From contig BNZQ01000030.1 in assembly GCA_026001225.1 (NCBI GenBank), positions 1 through 21,685 of the forward strand: DNA of 21,685 nucleotides, given 5' to 3'. Shown here piece after piece: positions 7,316 to 15,585 of the stretch (positions are counted from its first letter, which is position 1; each line of letters begins with the position of its first letter). Below the pieces are notes generated by a model that worked only from the letters and a program-made list of their open reading frames with translations, ran no database searches and was not told the origin of the DNA. The position numbers were made by a program, and so were the translations under genes. The stretch is from Clostridia bacterium. Lineage in GTDB: Bacteria; Bacillota; Clostridia; Christensenellales; DUVY01.

Positions 7316-7321
7316 AATACA

Positions 7322-7426
7322 ACGGCTTTGAGCGGTCCGCTTTGCTATGGCGTTTGTGCGCCGAATTTAAAGGGCAAATGAACGTTCATATAACGGTTGT
7401 TATTTTCAAGCCGAGAGGAACAAATC
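7322..7426 (+). promoter_or_regulatory. Possible structured leader of rplS
   Basis: The predicted 105-base leader holds two short hairpins, AGCG-GTC-CGCT near 7331 and GGCG/CGCC near 7348, and ends in the Shine-Dalgarno AGAGGAA. Leader RNAs that let L19 control its own synthesis are known in Firmicutes. Whether this one belongs to that class cannot be settled by eye. Confidence 0.35.
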
Positions 7427-7771
7427 ATGAGCAAGATCATCGAAGCGATCGAAAAAGAGAACATGAAACCGAACGTTCCGACTTTCAACGTGGGCGACGT
7501 CGTTAAAGTGTATGTCAAGGTCGTCGAGGGCACCCGCGAGCGTTTGCAGGCTTTCGAGGGTACGGTCATCGCCAAACGCAACGGCAGTATCCGCGAAACG
7601 TTCGTCGTGCGCCGCATTTCGTTCGGCGTGGGCGTGGAGAGATGCTTTCCGTTGCACTCCCCGAAAATCGACAGAATCGAGGTTCTGCGGCAAGGCCGCG
7701 TGCGCCGCGCGAAGCTGTATTATTTGCGCAACCTGACGGGCAAGGCCGCTAAAATTAAATCCGCCGAATAA
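7427..7771 (+). CDS. rplS: 50S ribosomal protein bL19
   Basis: bL19 sits at the 30S-50S interface near the tRNA A site. The 114-residue product has the usual [14 protein letters not shown] start and the conserved [29 protein letters not shown] and [19 protein letters not shown] segments. It ends normally after the [19 protein letters not shown] region. The ATG at 7427 is chosen over an upstream in-frame start because AGAGGAA lies 7 bases before it and the family starts here. In most Firmicutes the gene follows trmD; here it has moved about 3 kb downstream and has its own promoter. Confidence 0.97.
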   Translation: MSKIIEAIEKENMKPNVPTFNVGDVVKVYVKVVEGTRERLQAFEGTVIAKRNGSIRETFVVRRISFGVGVERCFPLHSPKIDRIEVLRQGRVRRAKLYYLRNLTGKAAKIKSAE

Positions 7772-7799
7772 TTTCGGAATCGCGTGGTTTTTTTAAAGT

Positions 7800-10700
7800 A
7801 TGAATCGACACATGAAAAAGTTGACATTCTGCCTGATCGCGCTGGTCGTGCTGGCCGGCGCCGTCTTTTTGCCCGGCTGCGCGGAGGTGCAGGTCGGCGT
7901 CAATTTACTGACCAACGCGGACTTTACCAACCACGCGGAGCTGTCGGATTTAACGATCAGTTACACGGATCCGGCGAAAGGCGCGTCCGAAAAAACCGTC
8001 TATAATTTCGACTGTGAGGCGAACAAGCTGTTTTCGGGCGATTATTGGACGGACAAGCTCCCGAAAGGCTGGACGGTGAAAGTGAGCGATCCGGCGGTCG
8101 CTTCGCTGAATTTTGTTTCTAAAAAGGTTGAAAAGACCGATAATTCGGGGGAAACGGACGCCGAGAAAAGCCGGAATTACGCAGTTTTGAAAATCAACGC
8201 GTCGGCGATCCAAACGGGCGGCAAAAGCCTTGGCTACGGTTGGATTCAGCTTTCCCAAAAGATCAAGGTCAATCCCGATTCTTACTACGATATTTCGATC
8301 GACTATTACGGCGGCTTGATGAGCGCGCCCAACGCCGATACCGGCAAAAACGAAGGTTATTCGAGCCTGTTCGCGGGCGTAGCCGAGGATCCCTCGTATA
8401 TCCCGTCCAAACGCGTTACCTCTGTCAGCGGGAACGTAAGCACGCAAGCATGGACCGTGGGCAGCGGGAACTTGCGTTCCATGACGCTGACGATCAATTT
8501 AGGCGCGCCCGGACACGAGATGGGGGGGTCGGAGGTCATGATCTCCAACATTCGGATTCAGAAGCGCGGCGACACGCCGGCCGACACGCACATCGTGTAT
8601 AAGAACGGCGGCTTCCGCGCCACCGGATTCAAAAACGCGTTGTGGATAATCGTGGGCTTTATCGGCTTCGTCGCGTTGGCATGGTTCGCGGTGCATTTTC
8701 TTACCAAAAATTTCACGTACAATAAATCGCAGGAAAAGGATCCTCATGCACCGATCGGCGGAGGCAAAGGAAAAGGCAGCCCCAAGGGAAACGGCCCGCG
8801 CGGGAACGGCCCTAAAACCGGCGGCTCAAAGACAGGTTCGATAGGGAACGGCTCCGACAATAAAAATATGAAAACGCAGAAATCCGTAAAATCCAAACCG
8901 AAATCCGCCAATCTTTTGGCTGATGACGGCGGCGACACATTAGAGGTGCCTCTGCCGAAAAACAAAGCGGAGGGCGGGGAAAATAAGCCGGAGGCAAAAG
9001 CCCCGCAACAGAAACCGGCAGCGGCAGCGGAGACGGCACCCACGCCGAAATCGGCGGCGCAATCCCGCGCGGAGACGATCCGCGCGATGGCCGCCGCGAA
9101 GGAAGCGGCGATGCGCGGCAACCCCGATCGGGTCGCGTTCGGTTTTGCCGTACCCGAAAAGCCGATCGTCGAGGAGCCGTCGAAGAGCAAGCCGGTCGTG
9201 ATCAACGCGATCGAGCCGTCGGACATCGAAAAAGCCCGCGCCGAGGAAGAGAAGCGCCGCGTTCAGGCGGAGAAGCAGGCCGCCGAGGAGAAACGCGCGG
9301 AGGAAAAGCGGATCGCCGAGGAAAAGCGCGCGGCCGACAAAACCGCCGCGGAAGCGAAATATGCCGAGGAAGAGCGACGCCGCGCCGAGGAAAAACAAAA
9401 AGCCGCCGCCGAGAAAGCCGCGGACAAAGAGGCGAAAGCCGCCGAAAAAACCGCCGCTAAACAAGCGAAAGCCGCTTTGAAGGCCGAACGGAAGGCCGAG
9501 AAACAAGCGAATAAATTAAAAAAAGCGGAGGCCACCGCGCCCGAGGTCGCAGTCGAGCCGGAACCCGTCGCGGAAGAGATTAAGCCCGTCGAGGAGGCCG
9601 CCGTGCCCGAGGTCGCAGTCGAGCCGGAGCCCGTCACGGAAGAGATTAAGCCCGTCGAGGAGGTCGCCGCGCCCGAAGTCGTAGTCGAGCCGGAGCCCGT
9701 CACGGAAGAGATTAAGCCCGTCGAGGAGGCCGTCGCGCCCGAAGTCGTAGTCGAGCCGGAGCCCGTCACGGAAGAGATTAAGCCCGTCGAGGAGGTCGCC
9801 GCGCCCGAAGTCGCAGTCGAGCCGGAGCCCGTCACGGAAGAGATTAAGCCCGTCGAGGAGGTCGCCGCGCCCGAGGTCGCAGTCGAGCCGGAGCCCGTCA
9901 CGGAAGAGATTAAGCCCGTCGAGGAGGCCGCCGCGGAGGTTGCCGAACTTGCGGTCGAACCCGAATCGGTGCCCGAACCGAAAACAGCGAAAACCGAACC
10001 GGTAGTCGATACGTTTGACGACGTGTCGGCCGTCCGAACCGCCGAACCCGTTGCGGATGTCGTTTCGGAACCGAGAACCGTTGTTCAAAGGTCCGACAAA
10101 GGTTTTGCACAGACCGTCAAAAAAGCGGCGGCGTATGTTTGGAAAAACCACACGATATGGGTGTTATTGGGGCTTGCTCTCGTCATAAAATTGACGTTGG
10201 GCTTGATTTTGCGCGGCGCGCGTCCCGACCTTGTGACGCATTTACAGCGGATCGGCACGTTGTTTACGAGCGGATCGAAATATTATGCCGATAATCCTAA
10301 GGATTTGGCGGCGCCCGGCCAGCTTTATCTGTATTACTATCTCGCGTTGTTCAAGAGTTGGTTCGGCCTGACGGACGGCGGCGCGGGGATGCTGTTCTTC
10401 TTTAGATTGCCCTCGCTGATCTTTGATTTGGCGACCGCGTGGCTGCTTTATTCGACGGCGAAAAAATTTATTTCCAACAATGCGGGTTTGGCCGTGGCCG
10501 CGCTGTATCTGTTCAATCCCGCGCTGATCCTCGCCTTCAATATTTGGGGCTCCTTTACGGCGGTTTGGGTCTTCTTTTTGGTGCTGACCTTACGGTATTG
10601 CTTGGAACGTAAAATCACCAAGCTGATCATCGCGTATACGCTGGCTGTGTTTTTCGCGGCCGAAGCGTTGACCGTCGCGCCGTTGCTCCTTGTTTATTTG

Positions 10701-11549
10701 ATCGTTTTATTCGTTAAATCGTTCCGCGCTTATGCGGCGGACGGCTCCGACCGCAAGGGCTCGATCGTGTGGTCCTCGCAAAAATACCGCGCGGTTTGGG
10801 AAGCGCCGCTTGCTTTGGCCGTCTTTTTTGCGGGCCTCTTTTTGATCTGCCTGCCGTTCACCGTACACGAGGTCGGCGCGGGAAAGGTCTTTTATTACGT
10901 CACCGTTTTCAAAAACCTCTGTCTCAGTTTTAAATACTTCACCTATAACGCGTTCGGGATTTCGGGCTTTACGGACAACTATAAATCGCTTTACAGCGAC
11001 GACAATCCCAAATGGATGTGGATCGCGCTGTACTTCGTGATCTGCGCGATCTTCGCGGGGATCTATCTGATGAAGCGCAACCGCGCCAATTTGACGCTGT
11101 TGACCGCGCTCCTGTTCCTGATCGTGGCGGTCTTTATGCCGAACGCCGGCCCGCTGTCCATGGTTCCCGTTTTGATCCTCCTGCTTCTGGCGGTGATCGC
11201 GGTGGGGGATCGACGCTTGCTCGGACAGTATTTTATATTCAGCCTGCTTTCGCTGTTTAATATCGGCGCGGTGATGATCAACGGATTGTACCTGAACGGC
11301 TTGCCCGACTATATGTTCACCACTTCCGCCAACGTTTATTTTACCGATTATGCGATCGATTACACGGCCCGCGAATTTTTGAGCAAGAATCTCATGATTG
11401 TCGGCTCGATCTTGACCGCGCTCGCTTTCGTTTATCTGTTGTTTGTCGTCATGGACATCACGGTCACCAACAAACGACGGCTGTTCTTAAAGAGCGCGGA
11501 GGGCGCGCCGCTGTTAAGGTCGGACAGCTTTCTTTCTATGTTTAAATGA
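7800..11549 (+). CDS. Lipoprotein-anchored, coiled-coil, GT-C-like membrane fusion protein
   Basis: This 1249-residue protein has at least five parts. Residues 5-27 form a lipoprotein signal (MKK, hydrophobic core, lipobox LPGC with Cys27). Residues ~30-265 look like a secreted jelly-roll, carbohydrate-binding-module type domain (NLLTNADFTN, then WIQLSQKIKVNPDSYYDISIDY). One membrane helix follows (~279-302), then a Gly/Lys-rich cytoplasmic stretch. Residues ~474-580 are an Ala/Glu/Lys/Arg coiled coil, and 581-712 are six 22-residue repeats. From ~776 to the end there are about ten membrane helices, with a first outside loop containing RPDL (Asp810) and later RLPSLIFDLATAWLLY and YLFNPALILAFNIWGS. 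That tail resembles GT-C glycosyltransferases using lipid-linked sugars, but the usual WGQxD segment reads WGSFTA. Start is ATG 7800 or 7812. The gene lies 28 bp after rplS. Function is inferred, not known. Confidence 0.85.
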   Translation: MNRHMKKLTFCLIALVVLAGAVFLPGCAEVQVGVNLLTNADFTNHAELSDLTISYTDPAKGASEKTVYNFDCEANKLFSGDYWTDKLPKGWTVKVSDPAVASLNFVSKKVEKTDNSGETDAEKSRNYAVLKINASAIQTGGKSLGYGWIQLSQKIKVNPDSYYDISIDYYGGLMSAPNADTGKNEGYSSLFAGVAEDPSYIPSKRVTSVSGNVSTQAWTVGSGNLRSMTLTINLGAPGHEMGGSEVMISNIRIQKRGDTPADTHIVYKNGGFRATGFKNALWIIVGFIGFVALAWFAVHFLTKNFTYNKSQEKDPHAPIGGGKGKGSPKGNGPRGNGPKTGGSKTGSIGNGSDNKNMKTQKSVKSKPKSANLLADDGGDTLEVPLPKNKAEGGENKPEAKAPQQKPAAAAETAPTPKSAAQSRAETIRAMAAAKEAAMRGNPDRVAFGFAVPEKPIVEEPSKSKPVVINAIEPSDIEKARAEEEKRRVQAEKQAAEEKRAEEKRIAEEKRAADKTAAEAKYAEEERRRAEEKQKAAAEKAADKEAKAAEKTAAKQAKAALKAERKAEKQANKLKKAEATAPEVAVEPEPVAEEIKPVEEAAVPEVAVEPEPVTEEIKPVEEVAAPEVVVEPEPVTEEIKPVEEAVAPEVVVEPEPVTEEIKPVEEVAAPEVAVEPEPVTEEIKPVEEVAAPEVAVEPEPVTEEIKPVEEAAAEVAELAVEPESVPEPKTAKTEPVVDTFDDVSAVRTAEPVADVVSEPRTVVQRSDKGFAQTVKKAAAYVWKNHTIWVLLGLALVIKLTLGLILRGARPDLVTHLQRIGTLFTSGSKYYADNPKDLAAPGQLYLYYYLALFKSWFGLTDGGAGMLFFFRLPSLIFDLATAWLLYSTAKKFISNNAGLAVAALYLFNPALILAFNIWGSFTAVWVFFLVLTLRYCLERKITKLIIAYTLAVFFAAEALTVAPLLLVYLIVLFVKSFRAYAADGSDRKGSIVWSSQKYRAVWEAPLALAVFFAGLFLICLPFTVHEVGAGKVFYYVTVFKNLCLSFKYFTYNAFGISGFTDNYKSLYSDDNPKWMWIALYFVICAIFAGIYLMKRNRANLTLLTALLFLIVAVFMPNAGPLSMVPVLILLLLAVIAVGDRRLLGQYFIFSLLSLFNIGAVMINGLYLNGLPDYMFTTSANVYFTDYAIDYTAREFLSKNLMIVGSILTALAFVYLLFVVMDITVTNKRRLFLKSAEGAPLLRSDSFLSMFK
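9540..9935 (+). repeat. Six 66-bp tandem repeats inside the fusion gene
   Basis: Six head-to-tail units of exactly 66 bp start at 9540, 9606, 9672, 9738, 9804 and 9870. Each encodes 22 residues built on PEVAVEPEPVTEEIKP with small changes, and a partial, diverged unit follows. The repeat is acidic and Pro-rich, like a rigid cytoplasmic spacer. High DNA identity between units points to recent expansion and likely copy-number variation between strains. Confidence 0.95.
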
Positions 11550-11617
11550 TATAGGTAAACGGGTAAAGGATAAAATACTTACCGATACCGAATACCCTAT
11601 ATCTTGCACCTGAAAAG

Positions 11618-13150
11618 ATGTTAGCGAAAATACACAGCTACGGTTTAAACGGCATCCACGGCTTTCGGGTGCTGATCGAAACCGACGTCAACAACGGCTT
11701 GCCCGGCTATGAAACCGTGGGCTTGCCGGACGCCGCCGTTAAGGAATCCAAGGAACGCATCAAAAGCGCCGTCAAAAACAGCGGTTTCCAATTTCCCCCG
11801 TTGCGTATCACCGTCAATCTCGCGCCCGCCGACGTTAAAAAGGAGGGCGCTTTTTACGATTTGCCGATCAGCTTGGGCATCTTGGCGGCGACCGGCCAAA
11901 TCCCCTGCGAAAAATTGCCGGACGATACGATTTTTATCGGCGAGTTGGGCCTGGACGGCGGCGTGCGCCATATCCATGGCATTTTGCCTGTCCTGATTTC
12001 CGCGCGCGACGGGGGCTGCAAAAGGATCGTGATTCCCGAAGATAACCGCAACGAGGCGAGTTTTATCGGCGGAATTGAAATCGTCGCCGTGCGGTCACTG
12101 CGCGAGGCGGCCGAATTCATATCGGGAATCACGGCTCCGCCCCGCGTGCCGTTTCAATCCTTCGAGATCGCGGCGGCGCCCGAAACGTCGGACGATTTGA
12201 AATACGTTAAAGGACAATCGGCGGCGCGGCGCGCGTTGGAAATCGCGGCGGCGGGCGGCCATAATATTTTATTGATCGGCCCACCGGGCGGCGGTAAGAC
12301 GATGCTGGCCAAATGCCTGCCCGGTATCCTGCCCGACATGACGTTCGAGGAAGCGTTGGAAACCACGAAAATTCACAGCGTGGCGGGCTGTTTGGACGCT
12401 GAAACGGGGATCGTATCGACGCGCCCGTTCCGCGTGCCGCACCATACCGCGACGCTGATCGCCCTGACGGGCGGCGGCCCCAAAGCTAAGCCCGGCGAAA
12501 TCTCGTTGGCGCACAACGGCGTGCTGTTTTTAGACGAAATGCCGGAGTACAGCCGTCACGCGTTGGAAACCCTGCGCCAACCCCTCGAAGACGGCGTGAT
12601 CACGGTGGCGCGCTCGGCTCGCGTCGTGACCTATCCGGCCGGATTTCTGCTGGCGGCCAGCATGAATCCTTGTCCCTGCGGCCACTACGGCAGCCCGAAC
12701 AACAGATGCCGGTGCGGCCCCGCCGAAATCCGCCGTTACGCGGGCAAATTGAGCGGCCCGCTGATGGACAGGATCGATTTACACGTCGAGGTGGACGACG
12801 TGGAGTTGTCCGAGCTTGCTAAAACGGGGGAGGCCGAAAGCTCGGCCGCGGTCAAGAAACGCGTCAACGCCTGTCGCGAACTTCAATTGAAACGTTTGAA
12901 AAGTAAGGACGTTTACTGCAACGCGAAGATGACGAGCGCGCAAATCAGCGAGCATTGCCGTCTGTCGGCCGACTGCTCGGAATTGATGGCGGCGGCGTTC
13001 AGTAAGCTTGGCTTGTCGGCCCGCGCCTACAACCGCATTTTAAAGGTCTCCCGCACGATCGCGGATTTGGACGGCGCGGCGGATTTGGCCATTCCGCATT
13101 TGGCGGAGGCGATTCAGTATAGAACTCTCGATAGAAAATATTGGTTATAA
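11618..13150 (+). CDS. comM: YifB/ComM family Mg-chelatase-like AAA+ ATPase
   Basis: ComM-type proteins are ring-forming helicases that drive branch migration during uptake and recombination of DNA in transformation; the family is also widespread in bacteria not known to be competent. The 510 residues show the N-terminal Lon-like ChlI domain (LPGYETVGLPDAAVKESKER, VNLAPADVKKEG), the Walker A GPPGGGKT at 221-228, the Walker B VLFLDE at 302-307, and a four-cysteine motif with Cys352, 354, 364 and 366 (CPCGHYG...RCRCG). A C-terminal Mg_chelatase_C domain ends at QYRTLDRKYW. Length is normal. No clear ribosome binding site is visible. dprA, a common next gene, is absent; the gene ends three bases from a convergent XRE gene. 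Confidence 0.96.
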   Translation: MLAKIHSYGLNGIHGFRVLIETDVNNGLPGYETVGLPDAAVKESKERIKSAVKNSGFQFPPLRITVNLAPADVKKEGAFYDLPISLGILAATGQIPCEKLPDDTIFIGELGLDGGVRHIHGILPVLISARDGGCKRIVIPEDNRNEASFIGGIEIVAVRSLREAAEFISGITAPPRVPFQSFEIAAAPETSDDLKYVKGQSAARRALEIAAAGGHNILLIGPPGGGKTMLAKCLPGILPDMTFEEALETTKIHSVAGCLDAETGIVSTRPFRVPHHTATLIALTGGGPKAKPGEISLAHNGVLFLDEMPEYSRHALETLRQPLEDGVITVARSARVVTYPAGFLLAASMNPCPCGHYGSPNNRCRCGPAEIRRYAGKLSGPLMDRIDLHVEVDDVELSELAKTGEAESSAAVKKRVNACRELQLKRLKSKDVYCNAKMTSAQISEHCRLSADCSELMAAAFSKLGLSARAYNRILKVSRTIADLDGAADLAIPHLAEAIQYRTLDRKYWL

Positions 13151-13153
13151 TGG

Positions 13154-13369
13154 TTAAACGACCGGCCGTTGAATGTTTTCGGTCAATTCCTCAAAAGACG
13201 TATTCAAAACTTGCATTAAACGAAGGATATTATAGAGAGTCGGCTCAATTTTGTTCAATTCCCATTCGCTCACGCGCGCTTGCGACGTGTGCAGAAGCGC
13301 GGCTAATTGGCATTGAGTCAATTTGTTTTCTTCCCGGATCGTTTTTAAATTACTTCCAAACGTATTCAC
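13154..13369 (-). CDS. Small XRE-family transcriptional regulator
   Basis: The 71-residue product is a single helix-turn-helix domain of the XRE/Cro type: LKTIREENKLTQCQLAALLHTSQARVSEWELNK covers the DNA-binding helices, and the tail IEPTLYNILRLMQVLNTSFEEL completes the five-helix fold. No other domain is present, so it resembles phage-type or antitoxin-type repressors. The start is GTG at 13369. A TATATT -10 box ends only five bases upstream and no Shine-Dalgarno sequence is seen, so the message may be leaderless. A palindrome touches this -10 box, which suggests autorepression. It is divergent from the 60-residue gene at 13488 and converges with comM. Confidence 0.88.
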   Translation of the reverse strand: MNTFGSNLKTIREENKLTQCQLAALLHTSQARVSEWELNKIEPTLYNILRLMQVLNTSFEELTENIQRPVV

Positions 13370-13380
13370 ATTAAAATATA

Positions 13381-13461
13381 TACTAAAATTAGTATTAGCC
13401 TGTCTTTAAAGCTAAATTTAGCGTACTGTCGATTTTGTCTGCAAACACGCTCAATTTAGTG
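13381..13461. promoter_or_regulatory. Three operator-like palindromes between divergent genes
   Basis: Three related sites lie in the 118-bp gap: TACTAAAATTAGTA (13381-13394), a perfect 12-bp palindrome GCTAAATTTAGC (13411-13422), and CTCAATTTAGTG (13450-13461). The shared core is CTAAATTTAG. The first abuts the -10 box of the XRE gene; the third lies just before the -10-like TATTATATT of the rightward gene. This is what one expects for operators of the XRE protein. Confidence 0.6.
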
Positions 13462-13487
13462 TATTATATTGTCGGGAGAATTATGTA

Positions 13488-13670
13488 ATGAAAAAGAGAA
13501 TAGAAGCGATTAACGTCGAGCGTATAGACGATTTTCGGGGAGCAATCAAAACCGAGTTTCTGATGGAATGTTTGAAAGCGTTGGACAAGAAAGACCCCGA
13601 TCTTGAATGGGATTTCAGCGTTTCCAACGGGATGTTCGCCGTTTTTCGCGGTTATCGGTATATCGAATAA
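13488..13670 (+). CDS. Small hypothetical protein divergent from XRE gene
   Basis: The 60-residue product is soluble and mixed in charge (MKKRIEAINVERIDDFRGAIKTEF...). I recognise no family. GGGAG nine bases before the ATG and a TATTATATT -10-like sequence at 13462-13470 support expression. The pairing with a single-domain XRE regulator and shared operator-like sites suggests a small two-gene regulated module, perhaps toxin-antitoxin-like, but the protein itself shows no toxin motif. Confidence 0.65.
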   Translation: MKKRIEAINVERIDDFRGAIKTEFLMECLKALDKKDPDLEWDFSVSNGMFAVFRGYRYIE

Positions 13671-13674
13671 GACA

Positions 13675-13702
13675 GGGATTCTTCGCTTCGTTCAGAATGA
13701 CA
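13675..13702 (+). repeat. Interspersed repeat copy (ATTCTTC...AGAATGACA)
   Basis: The sequence GGGATTCTTCGCTTCGTTC followed by AGAATGACA is one copy of a family found again at 15551, 18478 and 20209 in this window. The ATTCT and AGAAT ends are complementary. Confidence 0.7.
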
Positions 13703-13739
13703 ATATTGCGCAAAAAGGAGTTCCGCGAAATCGATGATT

Positions 13740-15491
13740 TCAACGGGGGGGCGCGAGCGAAGCGACGATCGTGTTCCAAGTGACCGGCCCGATAATCCCG
13801 TCTACGGTCAATCCGTGCGACTGTTGGAACGCGCGCACGGCGCGCTCGGTCGCGGTGCCGAAAATTCCGTCTACGGACAGGCCGTAATTTCCGATCGCGT
13901 TTAAATATTTCTGCATTGCCGCAACGTTGTCGCCCTTCGATCCGTTTTTCAACGGCGTGCCGGGATAGGCGGGAGCGTAGGGCGGCGCGGTTTGGTTCGC
14001 GCCGTTGTAAACGTCGTACAGCTTTTGCCACGTTTTAGACCCGACGATTCCGTCCGCCGTCAATCCGAATTGCCGTTGAAACGCCAAGACCGCGTTTTGC
14101 GTTGCCGATCCGAAAACGCCGTCGGCAATCACCGGCGGAATCGAATCGTAATAGTACCCCGCGAAATTCAATAAATGCTGCAACTCCGCGACCAAAGCCC
14201 CGCTTGAGCCGTACCGCAAAGTCGTGTTCGGCGTCGCGCCGCCCGCGCCTTCCTTTTCGCCCTCGCTGTCCAACTCCGCAAGATTGGTCACGCCCACGTA
14301 GATTTGGGAAATCCTGTTCCATGTCGCCTTGCCGACGATACCGTCTTGCGTCAGGCTGAATGTGCGCTGAAAGGCTTTGACGGCGGCTTCGGTGTCCGCT
14401 CCGAAATACCCGTCGGGATTGGCGATAGCGGGAATCGCCGGATAGTTTTGCCGGATGCGGTTCAAGTATTTTTGCATTTGGAGGACGCTCGGCCCCAAAC
14501 TGCCGGGTTTTAGGGAGGCGCCCGGATAGGATTCGGTCACGTCGGAAATCGGCGCGGAGTCCAGCGCGATCTCGCCGCCGTAATAGTACCGTAAAATGCC
14601 GAGGGGGGAATAGCCGTTTTGCGCCAAGGTCACCGTACCCCATTGGGAAAGGCCCCGGCAAACGGCGGTCGTGCCGTTGCAGTACTGCGTAAAGAAGGGA
14701 TTTTTATAGCCCGACCGTTTGGCGTACGTGTCGAAATACGCATCGACCAAGCGGCTGATATTGGCGAAAATGTCGCGCCCGTAGACAAAATATTGATCGT
14801 AAGAGGTGCTGCTTGTGATGTCGAAGGGATAGCCCTTTGCGCGGTACCATTCGGTATAGACGCGGTTGAGGGCGAACGTGACGATCGCGTGGATATTGGC
14901 GATGATCGCATTTTCGGGCCACGTGGGGTAGATTTCACTGGATACGACGTTCTTAATATAATCCGAAAAGCGCACGCGCACGTTTTGCGCGGCGTCGTCG
15001 GGTCGTCCCAAATGCACGGTGATATAGTCCGGCACGATAACGTTGGGCAGGACGCGCGTTCCGCGTCCGGTCGCAGGCGGCTCGTCGGTTCCTTCCTGCA
15101 GCTGCGGGGGCGTGGGCTCGGCGGCCGCGGGCGGCGTTATGTAGATATCTTCGGGGCTGTTCGCCGCGCCCTTGGGCAGGAGATTCAAATCGGCGTTCAA
15201 AACGGCGGTTTGGCCGGAAACGATTTCCACGCCGCGGACCATTTTATCGGCAAAGCCGGAACGCGTGATCAATACGTCGTATGTCGAATAGGCCGACGCG
15301 GCGGTTTCGGGCTTCAACGATAAATTCGCGTCGGGGGCGTCCAACGCGAACGTTCGGCTTTCGCCGTTTTGGTTCGCGGTCTCCTCGTACAGCACGTTCC
15401 CCGATTTATCCATAACGGTGATTTTTGCCCCGGAAACGGGCAAGGTTTCTCCGGCCGTCCTCGCGTTGATTTTTAGGTATCCTTTTTCCAT
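13740..15491 (-). CDS. SpoIID-like protein with three peptidoglycan-binding domains
   Basis: This 583-residue protein begins with a beta-sandwich of the carboxypeptidase-regulatory type (~4-105, GYLKINARTAG...VSGAKITVMDKSG). A Pro-rich linker leads to a SpoIID-like domain (~172-310: FSDYIKNVVSSEIYPTWPE, FALNRVYTEWYRAKGY, YCNGTTAVCRGLSQWGT). Three PG_binding_1 repeats follow (~330-395, ~425-492, ~515-577), each ending in a DGIVG...TW-type motif. SpoIID is a lytic transglycosylase acting on denuded glycan in sporulation, and this architecture is common in Clostridia, so a cell-wall or spore-wall role is likely. There is no signal peptide at the chosen ATG, so the route out of the cell is unclear. 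TACAAT (15501-15506) ends only nine bases before the ATG and no ribosome binding site is seen, so the message may be near-leaderless. Confidence 0.9.
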   Translation of the reverse strand: MEKGYLKINARTAGETLPVSGAKITVMDKSGNVLYEETANQNGESRTFALDAPDANLSLKPETAASAYSTYDVLITRSGFADKMVRGVEIVSGQTAVLNADLNLLPKGAANSPEDIYITPPAAAEPTPPQLQEGTDEPPATGRGTRVLPNVIVPDYITVHLGRPDDAAQNVRVRFSDYIKNVVSSEIYPTWPENAIIANIHAIVTFALNRVYTEWYRAKGYPFDITSSTSYDQYFVYGRDIFANISRLVDAYFDTYAKRSGYKNPFFTQYCNGTTAVCRGLSQWGTVTLAQNGYSPLGILRYYYGGEIALDSAPISDVTESYPGASLKPGSLGPSVLQMQKYLNRIRQNYPAIPAIANPDGYFGADTEAAVKAFQRTFSLTQDGIVGKATWNRISQIYVGVTNLAELDSEGEKEGAGGATPNTTLRYGSSGALVAELQHLLNFAGYYYDSIPPVIADGVFGSATQNAVLAFQRQFGLTADGIVGSKTWQKLYDVYNGANQTAPPYAPAYPGTPLKNGSKGDNVAAMQKYLNAIGNYGLSVDGIFGTATERAVRAFQQSHGLTVDGIIGPVTWNTIVASLAPPR

Positions 15492-15500
15492 GATACGGTC

Positions 15501-15530
15501 ATTGTATGAAAGCGCGCGAAAAAAGGTGAA
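15501..15530 (-). promoter_or_regulatory. Possible promoter of the SpoIID-like gene
   Basis: On the minus strand a TTCACC -35 box (15525-15530) and a TACAAT -10 box (15501-15506) are 18 bp apart. The predicted start point is within about three bases of the ATG at 15491. Confidence 0.45.
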
Positions 15531-15550
15531 ATGGCTGGTGGGGCGGCCTG

Positions 15551-15576
15551 TGTCATTCTGAACGGAGTGAAGAAGC
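15551..15576 (-). repeat. Interspersed repeat copy, inverted
   Basis: TGTCATTCTGAACGGAGTG followed by AAGAAG is the reverse-strand copy of the ATTCTTCACTCCGTTCAGAATGACA family. Read on the minus strand it is preceded by CGGTTGAG, which also starts the longer copies at 15698 and 20093. Confidence 0.75.
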
Positions 15577-15585
15577 TCAACCGAT

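Noticed and set aside
9540..9935. Regular direct repeats that might be taken for a CRISPR array.
   Set aside because: The units are adjacent with no unique spacers, and they are in frame with the large protein.
9263..10151. Two long minus-strand open frames with regular repeats (TGSGSTATSG-type and DGLNLFRDGLRLD-type).
   Set aside because: They are the antisense readings of the 66-bp tandem repeat and the coiled-coil codons. No promoter or ribosome binding site supports them.
14619..15323. A 234-codon plus-strand open frame.
   Set aside because: It lies wholly antisense to the SpoIID-like gene, whose domains are clear, and has no family resemblance.
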